Assembly: GCA_002315795.1 (NCBI GenBank)
Contig: DCIF01000079.1
Coordinates: forward strand, 1-5,351
Source of the DNA: Bacteroidales bacterium UBA1733
GTDB taxonomy: Bacteria; Bacteroidota; Bacteroidia; Bacteroidales; UBA3663
Reading direction: 5' to 3'
Length of the DNA stretch: 5,351 bases
A program made the position numbers and the translations under genes. This document shows positions 1 through 5,351 of this stretch, piece after piece. Position 1 is the first letter of the stretch. Each line of letters starts with the position of its first letter. Under the pieces are notes generated by a model. It saw only the letters and a list, made by a program, of their open reading frames with translations. It had not been told where the DNA came from and searched no databases.

Positions 1-160
1 AGGGGTCGGTCTCCTTATCAAATATAAGGCTGAAGGTTACTTTGGTACCTTCAATGCGGATATCATCTTCTACCATTCCGCTCTCAACCAGATTCTTTTT
101 CGTGCCTGGATAGATGACTTGCGTAAGAGCGTCGGTAATCAATTTAGGATATAATGCCAT
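1..160 (-). CDS. mrp: Mrp/ApbC-family Fe-S cluster carrier ATPase, N-terminal fragment
   Basis: This is the first 53 codons of a gene that runs off the left edge of the window, starting at the ATG at 160-158 (MALYPKLITDAL). The visible part matches the N-terminal MIP18/DUF59 domain found in front of the P-loop ATPase domain of many bacterial Mrp proteins: a helix with an alternating polar and hydrophobic pattern, then a segment around VEDDIRIEG followed by a beta strand (TKVTFSLIF). Mrp/ApbC/NBP35 proteins are cytosolic dimeric ATPases that carry and transfer iron-sulfur clusters. The Walker A motif and the CxxC cluster ligands lie outside the window, so the ATPase part is inferred. Adjacency to trmB supports the call, because the pair recurs in Bacteroidales as I recall it. 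Unlike the tightly packed genes upstream, it is separated from trmB by 260 bp containing a repeat, so it may have its own promoter. No clear Shine-Dalgarno sequence precedes the start. Confidence 0.8.
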   Translation of the reverse strand, partial: MALYPKLITDALTQVIYPGTKKNLVESGMVEDDIRIEGTKVTFSLIFDKETDP

Positions 161-178
161 TTTTAAAATGTAAGATTA

Positions 179-208
179 AAAATGTAGAATTTAATTGAAG
201 TTTCGCAA
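179..208 (-). promoter_or_regulatory. Candidate Bacteroidetes-type promoter for mrp
   Basis: On the minus strand a TTG (208-206) is followed after exactly 19 bases by TACATTTT (186-179). The Bacteroidetes primary sigma-factor consensus is roughly TTTG, 19-21 bases, TAnnTTTG, so the -7 box matches at 7 of 8 positions and the -33 box at 3 of 4. Transcription would start near 172, leaving a leader of only about a dozen bases before mrp. The -33 half lies inside the terminal 12-bp repeat of the neighbouring foldback element. The region is AT-rich, so a chance match is quite possible. A second TACATTTT at 172-165 is too close to the start codon to be the -7 box. Confidence 0.25.
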
Positions 209-242
209 GCTCAACTTAAAGGTTATTAAATGGCTATGAAAG

Positions 243-264
243 AGGAGTAAAAGGGTAGTAAAAA
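243..264. repeat. Two tandem 11-bp purine-rich units (left arm of foldback)
   Basis: Two consecutive 11-bp units read AGGAGTAAAAG (243-253) and GGTAGTAAAAA (254-264) on the plus strand. They are preceded by GAAAG (238-242) and followed by GGAC (265-268). The same flanks surround three related units in the opposite arm, so the two arms differ by one unit. Confidence 0.6.
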
Positions 265-330
265 GGACAATAGCATCCTTACGTAAATATTATTGAGCAT
301 ATCGACTTCCGTTTGTATCGTCCCTTTTAC
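258..330 (-). other. Potential central RNA hairpin in the trmB-mrp intergenic transcript
   Basis: On the minus strand, bases 330-316 can pair with 272-258 to give a 15-bp stem. The pairs are all Watson-Crick except two G-U wobbles, and the loop is about 43 bases. On the plus strand those two positions are A-C mismatches, so the fold is better in the RNA made from the trmB/mrp direction. The stem is AT-rich with GGAC/GTCC near its inner end. It is followed by purines and mixed sequence rather than a U-run, so it does not look like a classic intrinsic terminator. It could slow decay of, or attenuate, read-through from trmB into mrp; that is inference. Confidence 0.35.
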
Positions 331-356
331 TTCGTTTTAACTCCTCTTTTACTCCC
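324..356. repeat. Three tandem 11-bp purine-rich units (right arm of foldback)
   Basis: Read on the minus strand, three consecutive 11-base units occur: GGGAGTAAAAG (356-346), AGGAGTTAAAA (345-335) and CGAAGTAAAAG (334-324). GAAA (360-357) precedes them and GGAC (323-320) follows. The shared core is GAAGTAAAAG-like, with one to a few differences per unit. The left arm carries only two such units between the same flanks. Confidence 0.6.
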
Positions 357-375
357 TTTCTTTGCTTGATAGTGA

Positions 376-391
376 GCAAGTTATAACTTGC
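376..391. repeat. 16-bp perfect palindrome
   Basis: GCAAGTTATAACTTGC is a perfect dyad of 16 bp. It overlaps the right terminal 12-bp repeat of the foldback element, so CTTGC belongs to both. The left end carries a diverged counterpart (GCAAGCTCAACTT, 205-217), so the palindrome is intact only on the trmB side. It could be a protein-binding dyad, a transposase recognition site or a small cruciform; nothing in the sequence decides between these. Confidence 0.55.
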
Positions 392-420
392 GAAACTTGA
401 AAATGTAATAATAGATAGTT

Positions 421-1200
421 TCAGACATGCAGATTGAGAGCGCTGCGCTTGTCTCTGCCGAAAGACCGATAGGAATCGAGCTCTATCTCAATCTCCGGTT
501 CGACCCACTCTTCGCGTGGCTGTGGTTCTATACAGAGATATTTGATGTCGAGGCCACGGGCGATCCATTGAGCTTCATAATAGGTACGAATGCCTCTGAG
601 GGCTTCAATGGTCTCAGCCGAAGCAAAATCCTCATCGGCATAAAGGTTGCGCGTAGAGGCTAAGATAGGAAGATGGTTGGCCTTGGCCATCTCTTCGGTA
701 TAGGTAAAGAGGAAGTTGCTGTCAGACTTCAGATGCACCATTCCGCCTTCTTTCAGGATATTAAGGTAGCGACGCTGGAACATAGTGCAGGTAAGACGCT
801 TATTGACCTTCTTCATCTGAGGATCGGCAAAAGTGATCCAGATCTCAGACACTTCACCTGGCGCAAAGAATCGCTCAATGAGCTCAATGTGTGTACGCAC
901 GAAAGCTACATTGTGCATGCCACGTTCGATGGCCTCGGTAGCACCTGTCCACATTCTGGCTCCCTTGATGTCGAAGCCAATAAAATTCTTATCAGGGTAG
1001 CGCTCAGCTAATCCAACAGTATATTCTCCACGACCGCAACCCAGTTCGATGACTATCGGGTTGTCGTTATGGAAAAATTCCTGGTGCCACTTACCCTGCA
1101 GCGGGAAGCCGGTGGCTTCTAATTGTTCGAATGTATATTGATATACGTTGGGATATTCGGCCATGTCGGCGAATTTGGCCAACTTATTCTTTTTTGCCAT
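421..1200 (-). CDS. trmB: tRNA (guanine-N7-)-methyltransferase TrmB
   Basis: TrmB uses S-adenosylmethionine to methylate guanine 46 in the variable loop of tRNAs to m7G; it acts in the cytosol. The 259-residue protein has a class I Rossmann methyltransferase core. Motif [10 protein letters not shown] (52-60), binds SAM. The acidic D77 at the end of strand 2 (FIGFDIKG) fits the ribose contact. DPQMKK (126-131) stands where most TrmB proteins have DPWPKK and holds the catalytic-site aspartate. The C-terminal TYYEAQW (206-212) matches the conserved T-x-Y-E signature. A charged tail (about 225-259) makes it slightly longer than the E. coli enzyme (239 residues). The start at 1200 gives a lysine-rich N terminus (MAKKNK) and overlaps the end of pepD by 17 bp in another frame, implying translational coupling. 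It is the last gene of the close-packed run; 260 bp separate it from mrp. The residue before DPQ is Ala (FADPQ), where Pro is usual. Confidence 0.95.
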   Translation of the reverse strand: MAKKNKLAKFADMAEYPNVYQYTFEQLEATGFPLQGKWHQEFFHNDNPIVIELGCGRGEYTVGLAERYPDKNFIGFDIKGARMWTGATEAIERGMHNVAFVRTHIELIERFFAPGEVSEIWITFADPQMKKVNKRLTCTMFQRRYLNILKEGGMVHLKSDSNFLFTYTEEMAKANHLPILASTRNLYADEDFASAETIEALRGIRTYYEAQWIARGLDIKYLCIEPQPREEWVEPEIEIELDSYRSFGRDKRSALNLHV

Positions 1201-2653
1201 AAATGATCTTATTCAATAATTGCCAGAATCGGTTGACACTTTCTACTTCAACAGATTCCAGATGCGAATGTGGATGGTGTATGTTTGGTCCGATGCTGAT
1301 GATCTGCAGGTCAGGGTATTTGATGCTGATCACACCGCATTCAAGTCCGCAGTGGACTTGCGAAACCCGCAGCGACGCATCGGCTTCAAGCGCCTGCTTT
1401 ACCAATGGAGCATCGGCAGGAATGCTCCAGGCATCGTAGGCCGAACTGAAATCTACGCGAGCACCCGCCAGCATGAAAGCACTTTGCAGGCTCGAGGCCA
1501 AAGCACGCTTACGCTCTTCGTCCATACTACGGACCATCATCAGCACCTGAGCCGTGCCATCAGGAAGGGTTTTCACACTTGCCAGATTGCTGCTGGTATC
1601 TACCTGACCATTAGTAGCGCCTTCAGAAGATTTGCTATGTGACCAGCGCCACACGCCATCAAATGCTGCTTCTACCGAATTGATCAAGTCATCCTGTACT
1701 TCGGCAGGGAGCAATGCTGTCGGTAATTCGGCCCTTTCGGCCAGAAAAACCAGATCAGGCTCCAAACCGTCAAACTCGTCACGATATACCATCTGGTAAT
1801 AACGGGCTTCTTCGATGATAGAATCAACGACCTCGCTTGGCACGGTGATGATAGCCGTGGCTCTTCTAGGGATGGCATTACGAAGGGTTCCGCCATTGAC
1901 ACTGGCCAGACGCGCCTCGAAATTGACTACTGCATGCTTCAGGAAACGATTCATGAGCTTACAGGCATTGCCTAAACCCAGATGGATGTCCATGCCGCTA
2001 TGTCCGCCACGCAATCCCATGAGCGTGAGTTTCACAGCCTCGTCGCCATCTGGGATGTTCTTGTCGAGACGGTATTTCATGACGGCCTTCAGGTTCACAG
2101 CGCCTGCACAACCGGTCATCAGCACACCTTCTTCTTCGGTATCGAGGTTGATGAGCTGATGTCCTTTGAGCCAGTCTTCACGCAACTGGCGAGCTCCGGT
2201 CATACCTGTCTCTTCATCGACGGTAAACAGCAGTTCGAGGGAACGCTGTTTTATCTCTCCGGCCGCCATAGCTCCCATGATGGCAAGCATGGCTGCTACA
2301 CCGATACCATTGTCAGCACCAAGACTGGTGCCATCGGCTTTGATCTGTCCGTTTTTATAAAGAAGGATGATGGAGTCTGAAGAGAAATCGAAAGTCTTAC
2401 CTTCGGCGATCTGCGGCACCATATCTACATGCGACTGCAGGATGACAGGGGTTTCGCCTGTGTCGAGGATTGGCAGACGAACGAGGATATTGCCTGCATT
2501 GTCTTCCTCTGCAATGAAACCACATTCTTCAGCATAATTGATGATATATGCACGGATCCCAGCGAGATTTCCGCTCGCATGAGGTATCTTAGCAATGGTT
2601 TCAAACTGTTGCCAAAGCCGTTTTGGCTCAAGGTTTGCTATCTGTTTTGACAT
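1184..2653 (-). CDS. pepD: Aminoacyl-histidine dipeptidase (Xaa-His dipeptidase, M20 family)
   Basis: This is a cytosolic di-zinc metallopeptidase that cleaves dipeptides such as Xaa-His (carnosine-type), recycling amino acids. Its 489 residues are close to E. coli PepD (485), and the whole M20C active site is visible. H75 and D77 lie in SHVDMV, D114 in LGADNGIG is the bridging metal ligand, and E147 (general base) and E148 (metal ligand) lie in VDEETG. D171 is in NLDTEE and the C-terminal H462 in [10 protein letters not shown]. The GGHSG turn at 216-220 marks the start of the inserted lid/dimerisation domain (about 210-390). The start at 2653 ([10 protein letters not shown]) gives full length. 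Its stop lies 17 bp inside trmB, and its start is 34 bp after the stop of the preceding membrane-protein gene, consistent with cotranscription. No Shine-Dalgarno sequence is evident; the short gap contains a repeated GGTTAG (plus strand). Substrate preference cannot be read from sequence, and related M20 enzymes also split other dipeptides. Confidence 0.95.
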   Translation of the reverse strand: MSKQIANLEPKRLWQQFETIAKIPHASGNLAGIRAYIINYAEECGFIAEEDNAGNILVRLPILDTGETPVILQSHVDMVPQIAEGKTFDFSSDSIILLYKNGQIKADGTSLGADNGIGVAAMLAIMGAMAAGEIKQRSLELLFTVDEETGMTGARQLREDWLKGHQLINLDTEEEGVLMTGCAGAVNLKAVMKYRLDKNIPDGDEAVKLTLMGLRGGHSGMDIHLGLGNACKLMNRFLKHAVVNFEARLASVNGGTLRNAIPRRATAIITVPSEVVDSIIEEARYYQMVYRDEFDGLEPDLVFLAERAELPTALLPAEVQDDLINSVEAAFDGVWRWSHSKSSEGATNGQVDTSSNLASVKTLPDGTAQVLMMVRSMDEERKRALASSLQSAFMLAGARVDFSSAYDAWSIPADAPLVKQALEADASLRVSQVHCGLECGVISIKYPDLQIISIGPNIHHPHSHLESVEVESVNRFWQLLNKIIYGKKE

Positions 2654-2687
2654 GTCAATAATGGTTAGTTGTGGTTAGCTGGAAAAA

Positions 2688-3719
2688 TCAGGTATTCTGA
2701 AGTTTTTTCTTTTTCTTCTGAATGGCGACATAGATGAGTGCATACATGCCATATACGAGCACAAATAGCTGCTCAAGCGTCCAAGCCACAATAGAGAAGA
2801 TGATGGCATGCTGGTTGTCGATACCATATTGCATCAGCGCAAAGATCACCATGGCCTGCCAGGCTCCGAGTCCACCCTGGATCGGAAGTATCTGCGCTAA
2901 AGTACCCATAACGAATACCGATAGACAAGCCAGGAATCCAAGATGTTCGGTAAAATCGAAGAAATAGAACTGGGTTAATGTATTGAGAAAATACAGGAAC
3001 CAGATAACCACCGACCATCCGATGTAGGTCCAGATGTCTGGCATATCCTTGAAACTGATAAAACCGGTCCAAAGATTCTTGCACACTTCAAGCGCTGATT
3101 TGTAAGGACCCCAGTCTTTCAGTTTTGGATGCAGGAAATACATGGCAGCACAGAAAACAGCGAAGATGATCAGCAGCCAGGCCCAGGTAGGGATGAGTGA
3201 TTCTGAAGGTGCTGCCATCTCGCCTCCTGCGGCGGCTATAGCTTCTTCCTTACCATTGCCGAAGAAGAACTTTAAGAGCACTTTTGCTTCGAGCACCAGT
3301 GTGATAGCCACAATGAGAATGCTGCAAAGGACGTCGCAAAGACGTTCGGAAAGAATGGTTCCGCCGATGGTCGAGAAAGGTTTGTTGTTGCTGTGTGCAA
3401 TATAGTTGCAGCGCCAGAACTCACCAAGACGTGGAAATACGAGGTTCATACCATAGTTTCCGAAGAAGGAAACACTCATATCGTGGAGCGAAGGATTGAC
3501 ATCGACCGTGCGGAGCTGTTGTCTCCAGCGGATGCCACGCACAACATTGGCCAATAATGCAAACAACCAGGAGATAATGACCCACCACCAGTTGATACCT
3601 TTCCTGATCGTATCAAGTAGCATGGTCATATCTACTTTTTGCATGATAAAAGCCACGATGCCGATGCCAAAGGCAAGCGGTAGGATGAGCCTTAATATTT
3701 TTTGTATCTTTCTGCGCAT
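2688..3719 (-). CDS. UPF0104 / LPG synthase TM-domain (MprF flippase-like) membrane protein
   Basis: This 343-residue polytopic inner-membrane protein belongs to the family named for the membrane half of MprF (Pfam LPG_synthase_TM). Hydrophobic segments lie near residues 10-26, 44-61, 129-146, 176-196, 228-250, 262-280 and 305-333, with weaker ones around 84-98 and 286-300. Family-typical polar motifs are present: GNYGMNLVFPRLGEFWR (87-103), SERLCDV (124-130) and LPIQGGLGAWQ (278-288). The aminoacyl-transferase domain of true lysylphosphatidylglycerol synthases is absent, so it should not be called MprF. By analogy with MprF's membrane domain it may move or bind a lipid or lipid-linked glycan, but its substrate is unknown. 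An Ala/Glu-rich loop (about 154-175) interrupts the hydrophobic region, and the C terminus is a lysine run (335-339), presumably cytosolic. It starts 6 bp after the stop of the transglycosylase gene, so the two are almost certainly cotranslated; a shared envelope role is possible but unproven. Confidence 0.85.
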   Translation of the reverse strand: MRRKIQKILRLILPLAFGIGIVAFIMQKVDMTMLLDTIRKGINWWWVIISWLFALLANVVRGIRWRQQLRTVDVNPSLHDMSVSFFGNYGMNLVFPRLGEFWRCNYIAHSNNKPFSTIGGTILSERLCDVLCSILIVAITLVLEAKVLLKFFFGNGKEEAIAAAGGEMAAPSESLIPTWAWLLIIFAVFCAAMYFLHPKLKDWGPYKSALEVCKNLWTGFISFKDMPDIWTYIGWSVVIWFLYFLNTLTQFYFFDFTEHLGFLACLSVFVMGTLAQILPIQGGLGAWQAMVIFALMQYGIDNQHAIIFSIVAWTLEQLFVLVYGMYALIYVAIQKKKKKLQNT

Positions 3720-3725
3720 TTTTAT

Positions 3726-5195
3726 TTAGTTCAGAGGTACAGCTTTGCAAAAGCCGTTATAGGTTTCTATTACTTCGTGTAAATAGTTGATGGTGAAATT
3801 GCCATTACAGGGTCCGAGCTTGACCACAGGAAGTCCGTAGTACTTCGGGTCGGCCTTGAGTCGTAAGCATTGTTCGACGTTATCATACCAGATCCGGTTG
3901 TTATAACCTAACTCTTCTGCCAGATTGATGGCATCGTAGATGTGTCCAGGACCGATGTTATAACCTGCAATGGTAAAATAGATCAGATTCTCATCGCTTG
4001 CGTCCGGTAGCTTCTTTCGCAAGCCTTTCTGTATGCGATCAATCAGAATGACGGCACCGGTCACGTTGATTGAAGGATCTATCACTTCCTCTTCGGTAAA
4101 CCCTAAGTTTCTGACGGTGGCTGGCATCAGCTGCATCAGACCAATAGGACCTTTTTTCGATATCTGCGTATGATCGAACTTAGATTCGATGTATGCGATG
4201 GCTGCCAGAAGTCTCCAGTCCCATCCTATCGTTTCGGCACAACGCTGGAAAATGCTATCGTATGGCGATAACTGACCATCTTTAATACTGAAACTGAAAC
4301 GACGGGCATGGCGTCCTTTTGTCTTCTGAAAATATCGCTTATGTGTGATAGAATAAGAAGGCGCTTCATGCTTCGGATCTATCAGTTCCATCACAGAATC
4401 GATCTTATGACGCAGCGTATCTGCTCCGGTGATGGCAAACCAGCTGACCTGATCTGTGCTGTTTGGCAAAGGATCACTTACTTTCAGCGTTGGATAGTAG
4501 CTCTTCATCAATCGGGCAACGTTGCTTCTGAGCATGACTGCTTCGGCTTTACTGTTGACCATCTGGTCGATGAGCTCTTCTGTCGTCAGACTATCCTGAG
4601 GAATAGTATCGATGACAAAATGTGAAAAATCATAATACATTCTCACCGAGTCATCGTGGAAGACCTGCCATTGACGTGAATCCTCGGCAATCGAGATTCT
4701 ATATCGTGTCAGCGTATCATCGGCTGCTACAGGCCTCAAAAAACGCATCGAGGCAACTACCTGATTGTCTTCCCAGCGTGGACCTGTTGGACGCAGGTAC
4801 CAGTATTCTTTGGCCACACTCTGGCTGATTGGCCAGATGGAGACATCTGCTGCACCTGAGAAGAGGCTTTCAATGATTTCCTTCTCGCTATTCGCTTCAA
4901 GCATCACGAGTTCAAACCCTAATGAATCTGAAATGCGATGGATGAGTTCATATTCATAACCATACCACCTGTTCTTATATTCAAAAGCCGTATAGCTGGA
5001 ACGAATGGTAATGGCACGCAATGTGTCAGTTTTTTCAATCTCACTCCATCGTCTATGCTGAGGCAGATCGATTGGTTCAAAGTTCTTGATATAAGCCACA
5101 AAAGCATAGATCATCAAAGCTGCAAACACAACGCTTATCGCAGGCATATAATACTTGCGTTGGAATAGGTTGCATTTTTTCAGATTGAAGCTCAT
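3726..5195 (-). CDS. mltF: MltF-like membrane-bound lytic murein transglycosylase
   Basis: The protein cleaves the glycan strands of peptidoglycan non-hydrolytically, giving 1,6-anhydro-muropeptides, and acts in the periplasm. Residues 1-16 are basic and cytosolic, and 17-36 form a single transmembrane anchor with no lipobox cysteine, so it appears held in the inner membrane rather than lipidated. Residues about 57-275 resemble a periplasmic solute-binding domain (SBP_bac_3 type), including WYGYEYELIHRISDSLGFEL (77-96); in MltF this domain is regulatory. Residues about 315-480 form the SLT lysozyme-like domain. The predicted catalytic E337 is in AYIESKFD, with GLMQLMPAT (352-360) and AGYNIGPGHIYDA (410-422) as the usual substrate-cleft motifs. 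Length (489) is close to E. coli MltF (518). It lies 30 bp after udk and 6 bp before the UPF0104 gene. The ATG at 5195 is chosen because it immediately precedes the basic N-terminal segment and the anchor. The ligand of the sensor-like domain is unknown. Confidence 0.92.
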   Translation of the reverse strand: MSFNLKKCNLFQRKYYMPAISVVFAALMIYAFVAYIKNFEPIDLPQHRRWSEIEKTDTLRAITIRSSYTAFEYKNRWYGYEYELIHRISDSLGFELVMLEANSEKEIIESLFSGAADVSIWPISQSVAKEYWYLRPTGPRWEDNQVVASMRFLRPVAADDTLTRYRISIAEDSRQWQVFHDDSVRMYYDFSHFVIDTIPQDSLTTEELIDQMVNSKAEAVMLRSNVARLMKSYYPTLKVSDPLPNSTDQVSWFAITGADTLRHKIDSVMELIDPKHEAPSYSITHKRYFQKTKGRHARRFSFSIKDGQLSPYDSIFQRCAETIGWDWRLLAAIAYIESKFDHTQISKKGPIGLMQLMPATVRNLGFTEEEVIDPSINVTGAVILIDRIQKGLRKKLPDASDENLIYFTIAGYNIGPGHIYDAINLAEELGYNNRIWYDNVEQCLRLKADPKYYGLPVVKLGPCNGNFTINYLHEVIETYNGFCKAVPLN

Positions 5196-5225
5196 AGTGG
5201 ATTATTAAGAAAAATGGGATAGCGT

Positions 5226-5351
5226 CTATAACTCGTGAGGATTTGTATTCATGAGCATGCTATGAATAAACTCCTTCATGACATTGATGGCAACACTGTT
5301 GCTGCCACCTTGTGGCACAATGATATCGGCATAGGCCTTGGTGGGCTCGAT
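5226..5351 (-). CDS. udk: Uridine kinase, C-terminal fragment
   Basis: Forty-one codons and a TAG stop (5228-5226) form the 3' end of a gene that continues past the right edge. The fragment begins [16 protein letters not shown] and continues [12 protein letters not shown]. This matches the C-terminal signature of uridine/cytidine kinases, in which P-x-K-x-Y-A-D-x-I-(I/V)-P-x-G-G is followed by a helix with V-A-I-x. The enzyme phosphorylates uridine and cytidine to UMP and CMP in pyrimidine salvage, in the cytosol. The P-loop and catalytic residues lie outside the window, so activity is inferred from this tail. The tail ends with a short polar extension (NTNPHEL). The gene stops 30 bp before the transglycosylase start with no obvious terminator between, so it is probably the upstream member of the same transcription unit. 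Confidence 0.88.
   Translation of the reverse strand: MEPTKAYADIIVPQGGSNSVAINVMKEFIHSMLMNTNPHEL

Larger units (their letters stand above)
198..398. repeat. Imperfect ~200-bp inverted repeat (foldback/MITE-like element)
   Basis: The element is bounded by a perfect 12-bp inverted repeat: AAGTTTCGCAAG at 198-209 and CTTGCGAAACTT at 387-398. Inside, a purine-rich left arm (238-268) is mirrored by a pyrimidine-rich right arm (320-360). Examples are AAAGAGGAGT at 239-248 against ACTCCTCTTT at 340-349, and GTAAAAAGGAC at 258-268 against GTCCCTTTTAC at 320-330. The centre (about 273-315) is unpaired. No open reading frame of note lies within it. It fills most of the gap between trmB and mrp, where neighbouring genes are otherwise 34 bp apart or less. 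The structure fits a non-autonomous dispersed repeat or a structured intergenic RNA. Calling it mobile is inference, since neither copy number nor a convincing target-site duplication can be shown here. AAAATGTA occurs at 165-172, 179-186 and 400-407, but does not abut both ends. Confidence 0.6.

Noticed and set aside
165..407. AAAATGTA copies at 165-172, 179-186 and 400-407 as a target-site duplication of the foldback
   Set aside because: The right copy begins one base outside the element, but the nearest left copy ends 11 bp away, and the motif is short and AT-rich.
161..420. CRISPR-like array or small coding gene in the gap between trmB and mrp
   Set aside because: The 11-bp units are contiguous, without spacers, and occur in opposite orientations in the two arms; no open frame of useful length exists.
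320..420. Classic intrinsic terminator after trmB
   Set aside because: No GC-rich stem followed by a U-run appears just downstream of the trmB stop on the minus strand; the visible pairing is AT-rich and long-range.
427..1011. Two plus-strand open frames (78 and 112 codons) opposite trmB
   Set aside because: They lie wholly antisense to a clearly identified trmB with intact motifs, and their translations show no recognisable domain.
1220..2380. Several plus-strand open frames up to 140 codons opposite pepD
   Set aside because: They are shadows of the minus-strand pepD frame; the opposite-strand protein has a full set of M20 metal ligands, and the shadow products look random.
2654..2687. GGTTAG occurring twice in the gap before pepD as an operator
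   Set aside because: Two 6-base copies in a 34-bp intra-operon gap are too little to support a binding site.
2773..3084. A 103-codon minus-strand frame inside the UPF0104 membrane gene
   Set aside because: It is an alternative frame within a gene whose own frame carries family motifs on both sides of it; no frameshift is indicated.

Overview
The window is a compact, collinear stretch of a Bacteroidota chromosome, most likely order Bacteroidales and probably Prevotella-like. This rests on the protein families and their order (udk, an MltF-type lytic transglycosylase, a UPF0104 membrane protein, pepD, trmB, mrp), the Bacteroidetes-type variant motif in TrmB, and start codons without clear Shine-Dalgarno sequences. 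The species is an inference; no 16S gene or other marker is present.

All genes lie on the minus strand and are transcribed from high to low coordinates. The order is: the 3' end of a uridine kinase gene (5226-5351, cut by the window edge); a membrane-anchored MltF-like lytic transglycosylase (3726-5195); a polytopic membrane protein of the lysylphosphatidylglycerol synthase TM-domain family (2688-3719); the aminoacyl-histidine dipeptidase PepD (1184-2653); the tRNA (guanine-N7)-methyltransferase TrmB (421-1200); and the 5' end of mrp, an Fe-S cluster carrier ATPase (1-160, cut by the window edge). From udk to trmB the gaps are 30, 6 and 34 bp, and pepD and trmB overlap by 17 bp, so these five genes look like one transcription unit. 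Together they are housekeeping functions (nucleotide salvage, wall turnover, peptide degradation, tRNA modification, Fe-S assembly) rather than one pathway.

The only sizeable non-coding stretch is 161-420, between trmB and mrp. It holds an AT-rich, imperfect inverted repeat of about 200 bp (198-398). It has 12-bp perfect termini, a 16-bp perfect palindrome at its right end, and internal arms built from 11-bp purine-rich units: two in the left arm and three in the right. It resembles a small non-coding dispersed repeat (MITE-like or foldback), although copy number cannot be judged from one window. A weak Bacteroidetes-type promoter candidate for mrp overlaps its mrp-proximal end.

I see no new defence, mobile or biosynthetic system here. 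The intergenic foldback element is the one part not explained by ordinary housekeeping genes.
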